DNA of 64,000 nucleotides from Gammaproteobacteria bacterium. GTDB taxonomy: Bacteria; Pseudomonadota; Gammaproteobacteria; Steroidobacterales; Woeseiaceae. The DNA lies in assembly GCA_029884455.1 (NCBI GenBank), contig JAOUHU010000009.1, positions 17,498 through 81,497 of the forward strand. Direction: 5' to 3'. The stretch's first letter is position 1; every line of letters begins with the position of its first letter. Under the pieces are notes generated by a model. It was not told the origin of the DNA, did no database searches, and worked only from the letters and a program-made list of their open reading frames with translations. Below, piece after piece: positions 1-12,546 of the stretch. The translations under genes were made by a program, and so were the position numbers.

Positions 1-1533
<1,533 letters not shown>

Positions 1534-1693
1534 ATGTTTCAGCCATGGGCGCGTTAAGGTCGGGTATTTCCATTACTCGTCAATTAGCATGGACCTATAG
1601 CTGGTGTACAGTTCTGCATTACATTTCTGCCGGCGTCATGTTGAACTGTTGGCATAGCCGGATCCGGGGAGAGCATTAACGTGGCTGGAACAG

Positions 1694-3644
<1,951 letters not shown>

Positions 3645-3645
<1 letters not shown>

Positions 3646-4880
3646 TGAACAGGCATTCCGGAACCGGCCCGCTCGGGCATGTTCGTGTGCTCGATCTCAG
3701 CCGGATCATGGCGGGCCCCTGGGCCAGCCAGATACTCGCCGACCTCGGCGCGGACGTGATCAAGATCGAACGACCGGGTGCCGGCGACGACACGCGCAGC
3801 TGGGGGCCGCCTTTCTTGCAGGACACGGCTGGGAACGAGACCCGGGATTCTGGCTATTACCTGTGTGTCAATCGCGGCAAGCGTTCGGTGACACTTGATA
3901 TATCCAGGCCTGAAGGCCAGGCTGTTGTGCGTCGCCTCGCTCGCGAGTGCGATATCGTGCTGGAGAATTACAAGGTCGGCACACTCGCGCGTTACGGTCT
4001 CGCCTTCGAGGACCTGCAGCGTGAAAATCCGGCGCTGATCTACGCGTCCGTGACCGGCTTTGGACAGGATGGGCCGCGCAAATCGCAGGCCGCTTACGAT
4101 TTCATGATCCAGGCGATGGGCGGCCTGATGAGTATTACGGGCGAGGCCGACGACAAGCCGGGCGGTGGCCCGCAAAAAGTCGGTTTACCAATCGTCGATC
4201 TCATGACCGGCATGTACGCCACGGTTGCGGTGCTGGCGGCACTGGCGCGACGTGCCGAAACCGGCAAAGGTGACTACATCGATCTTGCCATGCTCGACGT
4301 GCAGCTCGGCTTTCTCGCAAACCAGTCCATGAATTTCCTGCTCACCGGGAGGTCACCAAAACGGCATGGCAACAGCCATCCAAATATTCAGCCGCAAAAC
4401 GTTTATGCGTGCCGGGATGGCAAGATCGCCGTCGCGGTGGGCAATGATGATCAGTTCGCAAAGTTCGTCGAGCAGCTGGGGTGCGCTGAAATGGCGGACG
4501 ACGCACGTTTCAAAAGAAATTCGGACCGGGTGCATAATCTTGCGGCCTTGAACGCGATGATTACTGACGCCCTTGCGTGCGATGACATGGCTGCGTGGGT
4601 AGGCCGCATGGAAAACGTCGGCGTACCGTGCAGTCCCATCAACTCGATTCCGGATGTGTTACAGGAGCCGCAGCTTAAACATCGTGGCATGCTGCGCGAG
4701 CTCGATCACCCACTGGCCGGAAAAGTGCCGCAGATCGTGAGCCCGATGCGGTTCCGGAATGCTCCGTTGCAATTTGAGCGGGCGCCGCCGGTCCTGGGTC
4801 AGCACACGGACGAGGTACTGCAACAGCTGGGGCTGGATACCGCAGCGGTCCAGGAATTGCGGGACAAAAATGTCATCTGA
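3645..4880 (+). CDS. CaiB/BaiF family (class III) CoA-transferase
   Basis: VLDLSRIMAGPWASQILADLGADVIKIERPGAGDDTR and GFGQDGPRKSQAAYDFMIQAMGG; start MNRHSGTGPLG overlaps ligI stop. Confidence 0.9.
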
Positions 4881-5865
4881 GCGAGTTACCCGGCACAGCA
4901 TGGACAACAGGATATTGGTTGCCCCGATGATGGATTGGACCGACCGGCATTGCCGTTATTTCATGCGGCTGCTGTCGCCGAGCGCACGTCTATACACAGA
5001 GATGGTAACGGCTGCGGCGATCGTGCACGGCGACCACGAGCATTTGTTGCGTTACAACGCGGCCGAGCACCCCATCGCGCTGCAGCTCGGTGGCAGCGAC
5101 GCCGGCTGGATGGCGACGGCGGCGCTCGCTGCGGCCAACTATGGTTACGACGAGATTAATGTCAATGTGGGTTGCCCGAGCGACCGCGTGCAGAGCGGGC
5201 AATTTGGTGCCTGTCTGATGGCGAGCCCGGATATTGTTGTGCGCTGCTACAAGGCGATGCGCGCAGTCGTCGCTATACCGGTCACGATCAAGACGCGCAT
5301 CGGTATCGACGCGCACGACAGCTACGACTTTCTGCGGCGATTCGTTGATCCGCTGATTGATGCAGGCTGCCGAACTTTTATCGTGCACGCGCGCATTGCA
5401 CTGCTTGATGGCTTGAGCCCCAAGCAGAATCGTAGCGTGCCGCCGCTTGACTACGAACGCGTCTATCGCCTGAAAAGCGACTACCCGGATTTACAGGTCG
5501 TGCTGAATGGTGGCGTGCGAACGCTGGCACAGGTCGATGAGGTGCTGCCTCATGTCGACGGCGTGATGATCGGTAGACAGGCCTACCAGCAGCCATACTT
5601 TCTTGCCGAGTTAGAGCAGCATCTGCATCCGGAGTGGCCGATGCCGGGGCGTCGCGCCGTGGTGGAGCAGATGCTCCCGTATATAAAGAGTGAACTCGCC
5701 GCGGGCGAGCGCCTGTCGCGCATTACGCGCCACATGTCGGGATTGTTTGCCGAACAGCCGGGTGCGCGAGCTTGGCGCCGCACGCTTGCAGAAAATGCGT
5801 ATCGAGAAGGCGCGGGCATTGAAGTTGTTATCGCCGCCCTCGACACAATGTCGATGGCGGCCTAA
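4870..5865 (+). CDS. dusA: tRNA-dihydrouridine(20/20a) synthase (start 4870 or 4900)
   Basis: NRILVAPMMDWTDRHCRYFMR, NVNVGCPSDRVQSGQFGACLM, VHARIALLDGLSPKQNR, GVMIGRQAYQQPY. Confidence 0.92.
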   Translation: MSSERVTRHSMDNRILVAPMMDWTDRHCRYFMRLLSPSARLYTEMVTAAAIVHGDHEHLLRYNAAEHPIALQLGGSDAGWMATAALAAANYGYDEINVNVGCPSDRVQSGQFGACLMASPDIVVRCYKAMRAVVAIPVTIKTRIGIDAHDSYDFLRRFVDPLIDAGCRTFIVHARIALLDGLSPKQNRSVPPLDYERVYRLKSDYPDLQVVLNGGVRTLAQVDEVLPHVDGVMIGRQAYQQPYFLAELEQHLHPEWPMPGRRAVVEQMLPYIKSELAAGERLSRITRHMSGLFAEQPGARAWRRTLAENAYREGAGIEVVIAALDTMSMAA

Positions 5866-5922
5866 GGATTCCGCCGTTACAATATCGGGTCCTGCAACAG
5901 CAACCGAGCGATAAATCCCCAG

Positions 5923-6747
5923 ATGAGCGCGAAAACAGCGAACCAAGGAAAGCAGCCATCAATGGCTGACCTGGCCGACATACATGAACTTTATGAGGAG
6001 TCGGTACAGAACGTCGAGCACGAAGTTGCCTTCCTGAAGGCTACGTTTGCCGAACGGACGGGCCGCGTTGCGCATACTCTGCGCGAAGATTTTTGCGGCA
6101 CGGCCAGCCTCGCCTGCGAATGGGTCAAACAGGGGGGCGATTATTCCGCCATCGGGGTCGATATCGACGCGGCCGTGCTGGACTGGGGCAGGCAGCATCG
6201 CGTCAGCCGCCTGGCCCCGGCGGACCAGGCCCGCGTCAGGCTGATTGAATCGGATGTGCAGACCGTCGAAACGCCGCCGGTGGACCTGCTCGTGGCGTTC
6301 AATTTCAGTTACTGGATATTCGATGAGCGGGCGCAAATGCTGAATTACCTGCGCCGTTGCTACCAGGCAATCAAGAGCGATGGCCTGTTGTTCCTGGACC
6401 TGTTTGGTGGTCCCGAATCCATGGAAGAAACCAAGGAAAAGACCAAGCACGACGGTTTCACCTATATCTGGCACCAGGCAAAATTTCACCCGGTAACCAA
6501 TCACCTGCAGTGCTACATACATTTCAAGTTCAAGGACGGTTCCAGGATCAAGCGGGCATTCAGCTATTCCTGGCGGCTTTGGACGGCGCCTGAGATTCGT
6601 GACCTGCTGCTCGATGCCGGCTTCAGCAATGTGACAGTCTACTGGGAGGGCGAGGACGAACACGGCGACGGCAATGGCGAATTCACGCCAAATGCCAAAG
6701 GCGAGGCCGACTTGGCCTGGGTTGCCTATGTGGTCGCTGAAAAATAA
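5923..6747 (+). CDS. Class I SAM-dependent methyltransferase
   Basis: 274 aa; LREDFCGTASLACEWV / GVDIDAAVLDWG SAM-binding pattern and LLVAFNFSYWIF. Confidence 0.75.
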   Translation: MSAKTANQGKQPSMADLADIHELYEESVQNVEHEVAFLKATFAERTGRVAHTLREDFCGTASLACEWVKQGGDYSAIGVDIDAAVLDWGRQHRVSRLAPADQARVRLIESDVQTVETPPVDLLVAFNFSYWIFDERAQMLNYLRRCYQAIKSDGLLFLDLFGGPESMEETKEKTKHDGFTYIWHQAKFHPVTNHLQCYIHFKFKDGSRIKRAFSYSWRLWTAPEIRDLLLDAGFSNVTVYWEGEDEHGDGNGEFTPNAKGEADLAWVAYVVAEK

Positions 6748-6777
6748 CCTTGTATTTTAAACAGTTACATACGCGGA

Positions 6778-7674
6778 ATGGCTAAGGACCTGGAAGTTGC
6801 GATCTTGTTTGCTGACGTCGTTGGCAGTACCCAGCTATATGACAAGTTCGGTGACACCAAGGCCAGCGAAACCGTTGCCAAGTGCGTCGAAGTAATGAAG
6901 GACGCGACCCACCAGTTTAACGGCACGGTGATCAAGACCATTGGCGACGAGATCATGGCGACGTTTCCATCCGTGGACGAGGCCATGGCTGCTGCAATCC
7001 TGATGCAGGCGCGCATATCAGCTGAAAACAAGCAGGAAGGTCGAATCCCGGTATCCATTCGCATTGGTTGTCACTTCGGACCGGTCGTGCAGGAACAGAA
7101 CGATATCTTCGGCGCGGCGGTGCACACCGCCAATCGCATGACTTCGCAAGCCAAGGCCAGGCAGATCGTCATCTCCGGCGATACGGTCAAGAAAATGACG
7201 GACAAGTACCGTGAGCAGACGCGACAGATTGATGTGGCGACGGTGCGCGGCAAACTTGATGAGGTAGCGCTGTACGAGTTGTTGTGGAATCCCGATGAGG
7301 CAACCAGCATGCTGCCGACCATCGAATGGGAGGGGCAGGAGCGTAAGGACGCCAAGGTTGAGCTCTCGTTTCGAGAGCAGAAAGTCGTGGTCAGCGACAA
7401 GTGCAAAAGTGTCACCCTCGGTCGTGCCGATGACAATGATCTCGTGATCAAAGGTAACCTGATTTCGCGAATCCACGCGAAGGTCGAGATGCGGCGCGGC
7501 AAGATCATGATCATTGATCAAAGTACCAATGGCACGTTTCTGCAGAACGTGCAGGGCGTCGAGAGCTTCGTGCGCCGCGACAGCATTGAATTGCAGGGGG
7601 AAGGTACCATCGGTCTTGGCAAGGCCGAAGAGCCTGGCGCATCGCTCGCTATCCACTACCGGACGCTGGCCTAG
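6778..7674 (+). CDS. Class III adenylate/guanylate cyclase catalytic domain fused to C-terminal FHA domain
   Basis: ILFADVVGSTQLYDKFGD, GTVIKTIGDEIMATF, GCHFGPV (CHD) followed by VTLGRADDNDLVIKGNLISRIHAKVE...DQSTNGTFL (FHA). Confidence 0.88.
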   Translation: MAKDLEVAILFADVVGSTQLYDKFGDTKASETVAKCVEVMKDATHQFNGTVIKTIGDEIMATFPSVDEAMAAAILMQARISAENKQEGRIPVSIRIGCHFGPVVQEQNDIFGAAVHTANRMTSQAKARQIVISGDTVKKMTDKYREQTRQIDVATVRGKLDEVALYELLWNPDEATSMLPTIEWEGQERKDAKVELSFREQKVVVSDKCKSVTLGRADDNDLVIKGNLISRIHAKVEMRRGKIMIIDQSTNGTFLQNVQGVESFVRRDSIELQGEGTIGLGKAEEPGASLAIHYRTLA

Positions 7675-7685
7675 GAAAAGAAAAA

Positions 7686-7723
7686 GGGGTCAGAGCCCTT
7701 TCTTGAGAAAGGGCTCTGACCCC
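7686..7723. repeat. Palindromic repeat copy 1 (17-bp perfect arms GGGGTCAGAGCCCTTTC / GAAAGGGCTCTGACCCC, TTGA loop)
   Basis: Arms at 7686-7702 and 7707-7723; shares core GGGGTCAGAGCCCTTT with copy at 36156-36224; lies between convergent genes. Confidence 0.9.
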
Positions 7724-7730
7724 GTTTGCT

Positions 7731-9473
7731 CTATCCCAATTCCTTGGCGATGCGTTTTTGCTCGGCGCGAAGCTCATCGGGCAAGCGCTCGCCGTAACTC
7801 TCGAGGTACACGCCGATAGCGTCGATTTCAGCGCGCCACTCATCCTCGTCAATCGAAGTCAACGCCGACATGTCATCGTCGCTGACCGCCAGCCCGGTCA
7901 TGTCGATGTCACCGCTCGCCGGCAGGTAACCGATGGCGGTTTCGACCGCCGCGACACGCTCCTCGCAGCGCTCGATGATCCAGCGCAGCACGCGCAGGTT
8001 ATCGCCGAAACCGGGCCACAGGAATTTGCCATCCTGGCCCTGACGGAACCAGTTGACATGGAATATTTTCGGCAATCGAGGGGAACGGTCGGCAAACGAC
8101 AACCAGTGTGCCCAGTAATCGGCGAAGTTATAGCCGCAGAAGGGCTTCATCGCCATCGGGTCACGACGCACCACGCCAACCTTGCCGACATTGGCTGCGG
8201 TTGTCTCTGACGCGACCCCGGCACCGACCAGCACACCGTGCCGCCAGTTCTTCGCCTGGTACACCAGCGGTGCTACGGACTTGCGGCGGCCGCCAAAAAC
8301 GATGGCGGAAATTGGCACGCCTTGCGGCGCTTCGGCGAGCCTGGAATAGGCCGGATTGTTCTGCGCGGCAACCGTGAAACGCGAATTCGCGTGCGCTGCC
8401 TTGCCGTTCGCCGGATCGTACGGCCGCCCCTGCCAGTCAATTGCCGGTGCGCCCTCGTTCTTCCCTTCCCACCACGGCTCGTTATTCGCGGTACGCGCCA
8501 CGTTGGTAAAAATGGTGTCATGCCGGATCATGGCGTAGGCGTTCCTGTTGGTCTCTTCGTTGGTACCCGGTACCACGCCAAAGTAACCGGACTCCGGATT
8601 GATGGCGCGCAAGGTGCCCCCGTCATCGAGATGTAGCCAGGCGATGTCGTCGCCAAGCGTCCAGACTTTCCAGCCGGGCTGCGACTCGGGCGGGATCAGC
8701 ATGGCAAGATTGGTCTTGCCACAGGCCGACGGGAAAGCACACGCAATGTAGTGTGTTTCCCCATGCGGATTTTCAATGCCAACGATCAGCATGTGCTCGG
8801 CGAGCCAGCCTTCCTTCCTGGCCTGGTAGCTGGCGATGCGCAGTGCATGGCATTTCTTGCCCAGCAGGGCATTGCCGCCGTAGCCCGAGCCGATGCTTTT
8901 GATGGACAGCTCTTCAGGGTAGTGCATGATGAAACGCCGTTCCGGATCCAGGTCGCCGGTAGAATGCAGGCCTTTCACGAAGCTGCCGTCGCGTTCGATG
9001 CGTGCCAGCGCTGCCGAGCCCATGCGTGTCATGAGCTTCATATTCACTGCTACATACGCGCTGTCGGTGATTTCCACGCCGCAGCGGGAATACGGCGAGT
9101 CGATCGGCCCCATGCAATACGGGATAACATACAGGGTGCGCCCGCGCATCGCGCCCGCAAACAGCGCATCCATTTTCGCGTGGCCATCGGCCGGGCTCAT
9201 CCAGTGATTGTTGGGTCCGGCATCGATCTGCCGCTCGGTACAGACGTAGGTCAGGTGCTCGACGCGCGCAACGTCACTCGGATCGGACAGATGCAGGTAG
9301 CAATTTGGATAGCTGTCCTGGTTCAGCGCCGCCAATGTGCCATCGTCCGTCATTTGACGGATCAGGTCTGCAAATTCTTCGTCGTCTCCCGTACACCAGT
9401 GTATGGCTTCAGGCTGAGTAAGCCGTGCGACCTCATCAACCCACTTTCGCAGGGGTGAGTGGTTAGCTGTCAT
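7731..9473 (-). CDS. pckG: Phosphoenolpyruvate carboxykinase (GTP)
   Basis: 580 aa; FPSACGKTNLAMLIPP kinase loop, YGGNALLGKKCHALRIAS, GVVPGTNEETN. Confidence 0.95.
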   Translation of the reverse strand: MTANHSPLRKWVDEVARLTQPEAIHWCTGDDEEFADLIRQMTDDGTLAALNQDSYPNCYLHLSDPSDVARVEHLTYVCTERQIDAGPNNHWMSPADGHAKMDALFAGAMRGRTLYVIPYCMGPIDSPYSRCGVEITDSAYVAVNMKLMTRMGSAALARIERDGSFVKGLHSTGDLDPERRFIMHYPEELSIKSIGSGYGGNALLGKKCHALRIASYQARKEGWLAEHMLIVGIENPHGETHYIACAFPSACGKTNLAMLIPPESQPGWKVWTLGDDIAWLHLDDGGTLRAINPESGYFGVVPGTNEETNRNAYAMIRHDTIFTNVARTANNEPWWEGKNEGAPAIDWQGRPYDPANGKAAHANSRFTVAAQNNPAYSRLAEAPQGVPISAIVFGGRRKSVAPLVYQAKNWRHGVLVGAGVASETTAANVGKVGVVRRDPMAMKPFCGYNFADYWAHWLSFADRSPRLPKIFHVNWFRQGQDGKFLWPGFGDNLRVLRWIIERCEERVAAVETAIGYLPASGDIDMTGLAVSDDDMSALTSIDEDEWRAEIDAIGVYLESYGERLPDELRAEQKRIAKELG

Positions 9474-9830
9474 TTAACTTATGCTCGACTGGACGCAGCC
9501 TCGCGGCGGTGCCCGATTGAGAAGGTGCGTAATTATACGCGCCGTGACCTTGCTGGATGCAAGCCGCAAAATTTCGAAGCAGCACAATCGCGATATGCCG
9601 CAAACCAGCGCTTTTGAATTGACATATTCGTGCTGCTACGACGGCAAAAAAAGTGCTGCAGGCCTCGCCGGCAAAGGCCTGGCAACTGTGAGCGACTTCA
9701 CGAGCAATCTGTGAGGCCGTTCACAAACCGGCGACAAATAGGGGTTTCTCCGTGCGTTGCTTCATCAATTCGCCGACAGTTCCAAGGGCCGCGCATTGAA
9801 GCGTCGGCGCTCCTGCGAGAGGAACAAATC

Positions 9831-10844
9831 TTGAAGACAGTAAACCAGCGACTCGCTGCAATGTCCGCACAGCTGCAAGCAACATTATGCGCTTGCGTGT
9901 TTATCATCTTGTGCACGACAGCCGGCGCCGTAGGTACACCGGTTGGCACGGTGATTCAGAACACAGCGACTGTTACATTTGATCTTGCCGGCACTCCGGT
10001 CACGCTGCAGTCGAACGTCGCCACGATTACCGTGGTCGAGCGCATCGACGTCATCGTGACGCGGCAAAGTCCGCAAATCCTGGTCGCGCCGGGTGATACC
10101 GGTCGCGCGATCCTGTTTACCGTGAGCAATACGGGCAATGGCAGTGAGGCTTTTGCACTGGCAATTGACAGCCTGATTGGCGGCGACGATTTCGATCCGG
10201 TCCCGGCTGTGCCGGCAATCTATTTCGACACCGACGCTAGCGGCGATTTCAATATTGGCGACGTGGCCTACAACCCGGGCGTAAATGATCCGGTGCTGGC
10301 GGCCGATGCATCCCAGAATTTCTTCATCGTCAATGACATTCCGGCGCTGGTCGTGAATAGCCAGATTGGCTTCAGCCAACTTACGGCGACTGCGCTGACC
10401 GGTTCGGGTGCACCCGGCACCGAATATCCTGGCCAGGGTGACGGCGGCGTTGATGCCGTCATAGGTACGACCGGCGGCGAGGACGCTGATATCGGAGAGT
10501 ACCTGGTCTCGGATGTGGTCCTGAACGTCGTGAAATCGCAGCTCGTCAGTGACCCGTTTGGCGGTACACAGCCGGTTCCCGGCGCAACGATTACCTACAC
10601 GGTTACGGTCGAGGTCACGTCGAGCGGCACAGCTACCGCGAGTGTCTTCAGTGACCTGATCCCGACCTACACAAGCTTCGTGCCGGCCAGCATCGCGCTG
10701 AACGCGTTGGCGCTGACAGATGCCATCGACGCTGATGCAGGTGAGTACGACACGGCAGGTGCGCCACGCGTGGTGGTGCGCCTGGGCGACCTGACACAGG
10801 CGGACGGCGTCCAGACCGTCGTCTTCCAGGTGACCATTGATTAG
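9831..10844 (+). CDS. Secreted DUF11-like repeat protein (first gene of surface cluster; TTG start proposed)
   Basis: Signal-like N-terminus (LQATLCACVFIILCTTAGAVG) then VIQNTATVTFDLAG and PGATITYTVTVEVTSSGTATASVFSDLIPTYTSFVPASI (DUF11-like); AGAGGA about 8 nt upstream of TTG at 9831; alternative ATG at 9861. Confidence 0.7.
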   Translation: MKTVNQRLAAMSAQLQATLCACVFIILCTTAGAVGTPVGTVIQNTATVTFDLAGTPVTLQSNVATITVVERIDVIVTRQSPQILVAPGDTGRAILFTVSNTGNGSEAFALAIDSLIGGDDFDPVPAVPAIYFDTDASGDFNIGDVAYNPGVNDPVLAADASQNFFIVNDIPALVVNSQIGFSQLTATALTGSGAPGTEYPGQGDGGVDAVIGTTGGEDADIGEYLVSDVVLNVVKSQLVSDPFGGTQPVPGATITYTVTVEVTSSGTATASVFSDLIPTYTSFVPASIALNALALTDAIDADAGEYDTAGAPRVVVRLGDLTQADGVQTVVFQVTID

Positions 10845-10884
10845 GGTAATTCCTGATGTAACGAGCGATGAAAAGGGGAACGCA

Positions 10885-11367
10885 ATGAAATACCTGATGA
10901 GCGCAACTTTAACCCTGCTACTGCTGAGTCTGCCTGTGGCAGCCCAGGAGCAGGGATCTTTGAACGTCATGACGACGGTGCAGAAAGAAGAAGTTTTCGT
11001 CAATGACGCGGGCGAGAGCGAAACACGACTGGTACCGGCCAACACCGTGGTGCCGGGCGAAGCCGTTATCTACACGATCACATTTCAGAATGTGGGCGAC
11101 GAACCGGCCGGCAATGTCGTCATCACCAACCCGATTGCAGAGACACTGAGCTATGTAGACGGTTCTGCATTCGGCCCGGGCATGCAATTGCAGTTTTCGG
11201 TTGATGGCGGGCAAAACTTTGCTGCCGCAAACGCCTTGACTGTCGAGGAAGACGGGACCGCGCGACCGGCCGGTCCTGCTGACTTCACTCACATTCGCTG
11301 GGTGATGCAAAACGAACTGGCAGTGAACGCAATGGCAACAGCGCGTTTCACCGCTGTATTGAAATAG
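10885..11367 (+). CDS. Small secreted DUF11-like protein
   Basis: MKYLMSATLTLLLLSLPVAAQ signal peptide; VVPGEAVIYTITFQNVGDEPAGNVVITNPIAETLSYV matches DUF11 pattern. Confidence 0.75.
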   Translation: MKYLMSATLTLLLLSLPVAAQEQGSLNVMTTVQKEEVFVNDAGESETRLVPANTVVPGEAVIYTITFQNVGDEPAGNVVITNPIAETLSYVDGSAFGPGMQLQFSVDGGQNFAAANALTVEEDGTARPAGPADFTHIRWVMQNELAVNAMATARFTAVLK

Positions 11368-11392
11368 TTTTAACCACAAAGGGAGTACCGTG

Positions 11393-12523
11393 ATGAAAGT
11401 AGCAATACACAGTCTCAGTCGGAGCTTGCGGCTGGGCATAACCGCCGGTGCCCTGTTGCTTGCGCAACAGGCGCTGGCATTGGGTACGGACGCGGGTGTG
11501 ACGGTGTCGAACCAGGCAACTGTTGCCTACACCGTTGGTACCGCCGCACAGACGCCGATCGAGTCCAGCCCGACAGGCAACGCGACGCCGGGAGCAGGCG
11601 CTCCGACCACGTTCCTGGTTGACCGGCGTGTCGACTTCACGCTGGTCGAGACCAGCGGTGGTCCGACCACACCGGTCGCGCCGGGTGATGCCGATGTCAT
11701 CGCCTCGTTCACGCTGACCAATAACGGCAATGCGATCATGGACTTTGATCTTGCGGTAGCCGACTTCGCAGGCGCTGTCTTTGGCAATGCAGACACGACC
11801 GATCTCGGCAACTACCGGATTCGTGTCGCTAACGGCGATGGCGCTGGTGGCGTACCCGACCTGGGAACCGACCTGGATTTCGTCGACGAGCTGGCGGAGG
11901 ACGCGGTGGTTGAGATTTACGTGTTCGCCGACGCGCCACTGACAGTAAGTAACGGTGACTACGCTAACATCCAGCTCACCGCAACGGCAGCCGACGATGC
12001 CGACGCAGTCGCGACGCCCGGTACACTCGACGCCGTGCTGGCAGAAAGCCCCGGAGTCGACGATCCGGCAGTTATCGAAAGCGTGTTTGCCGATACTGAC
12101 AACAACGGATTCGAGCAGGCAGAAGACAGCTACGAAATTATTTCTGCCGCCCTCGAAATCACCAAAGTTGCAACCGTGTTTTCCGATCCATTCGGCTCCG
12201 GCAAAGCGCTGCCCGGTGCTGTTGTCGAATACATTGTTACCATCGACAACACCACCGGCGCGGCTGATGCAACCGGCATAACGCTGACCGATCTCATCCA
12301 GATCGCGGACGTTGTGCTGCAAAACGGTGTGTATAACGCCGGCGCATCGAACATCTCGTTTAACGCTGGCGCTTCGTTCTGCAATGCCGACGATGCGGTC
12401 GATACGGACGCTGACGGTTGTTCCTATGACATCGGCACTGGCGCGCTAAGCATTACGGTTCCCGATGTCACAGCAGGGACGTCAACTACTGTCCGATTCC
12501 AGGTATTGATCCCGAATACCTAA
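11393..12523 (+). CDS. Secreted DUF11-like repeat protein
   Basis: Signal-like MKVAIHSLSRSLRLGITAGALLLAQQALA; VSNQATVAYTVG N-terminal motif and PGAVVEYIVTIDNTTGAADATGITLTDLI. Confidence 0.75.
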   Translation: MKVAIHSLSRSLRLGITAGALLLAQQALALGTDAGVTVSNQATVAYTVGTAAQTPIESSPTGNATPGAGAPTTFLVDRRVDFTLVETSGGPTTPVAPGDADVIASFTLTNNGNAIMDFDLAVADFAGAVFGNADTTDLGNYRIRVANGDGAGGVPDLGTDLDFVDELAEDAVVEIYVFADAPLTVSNGDYANIQLTATAADDADAVATPGTLDAVLAESPGVDDPAVIESVFADTDNNGFEQAEDSYEIISAALEITKVATVFSDPFGSGKALPGAVVEYIVTIDNTTGAADATGITLTDLIQIADVVLQNGVYNAGASNISFNAGASFCNADDAVDTDADGCSYDIGTGALSITVPDVTAGTSTTVRFQVLIPNT

Positions 12524-12546
12524 GTCGACAGCGATGACTGATCACG

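Noticed and set aside
7686-7723. Considered a plain rho-independent terminator
   Set aside because: A second copy with the same core at 36156 in a non-terminator context indicates a repeat family; terminator function may be secondary.
9619-9647. TTGACA at 9619-9624 as a promoter -35 for the DUF11 operon
   Set aside because: No acceptable -10 hexamer about 17 bp downstream.
9885-11045. 386-aa reverse ORF opposite DUF11 genes
   Set aside because: Plus-strand frames have signal peptides and domain motifs; reverse frame has none.
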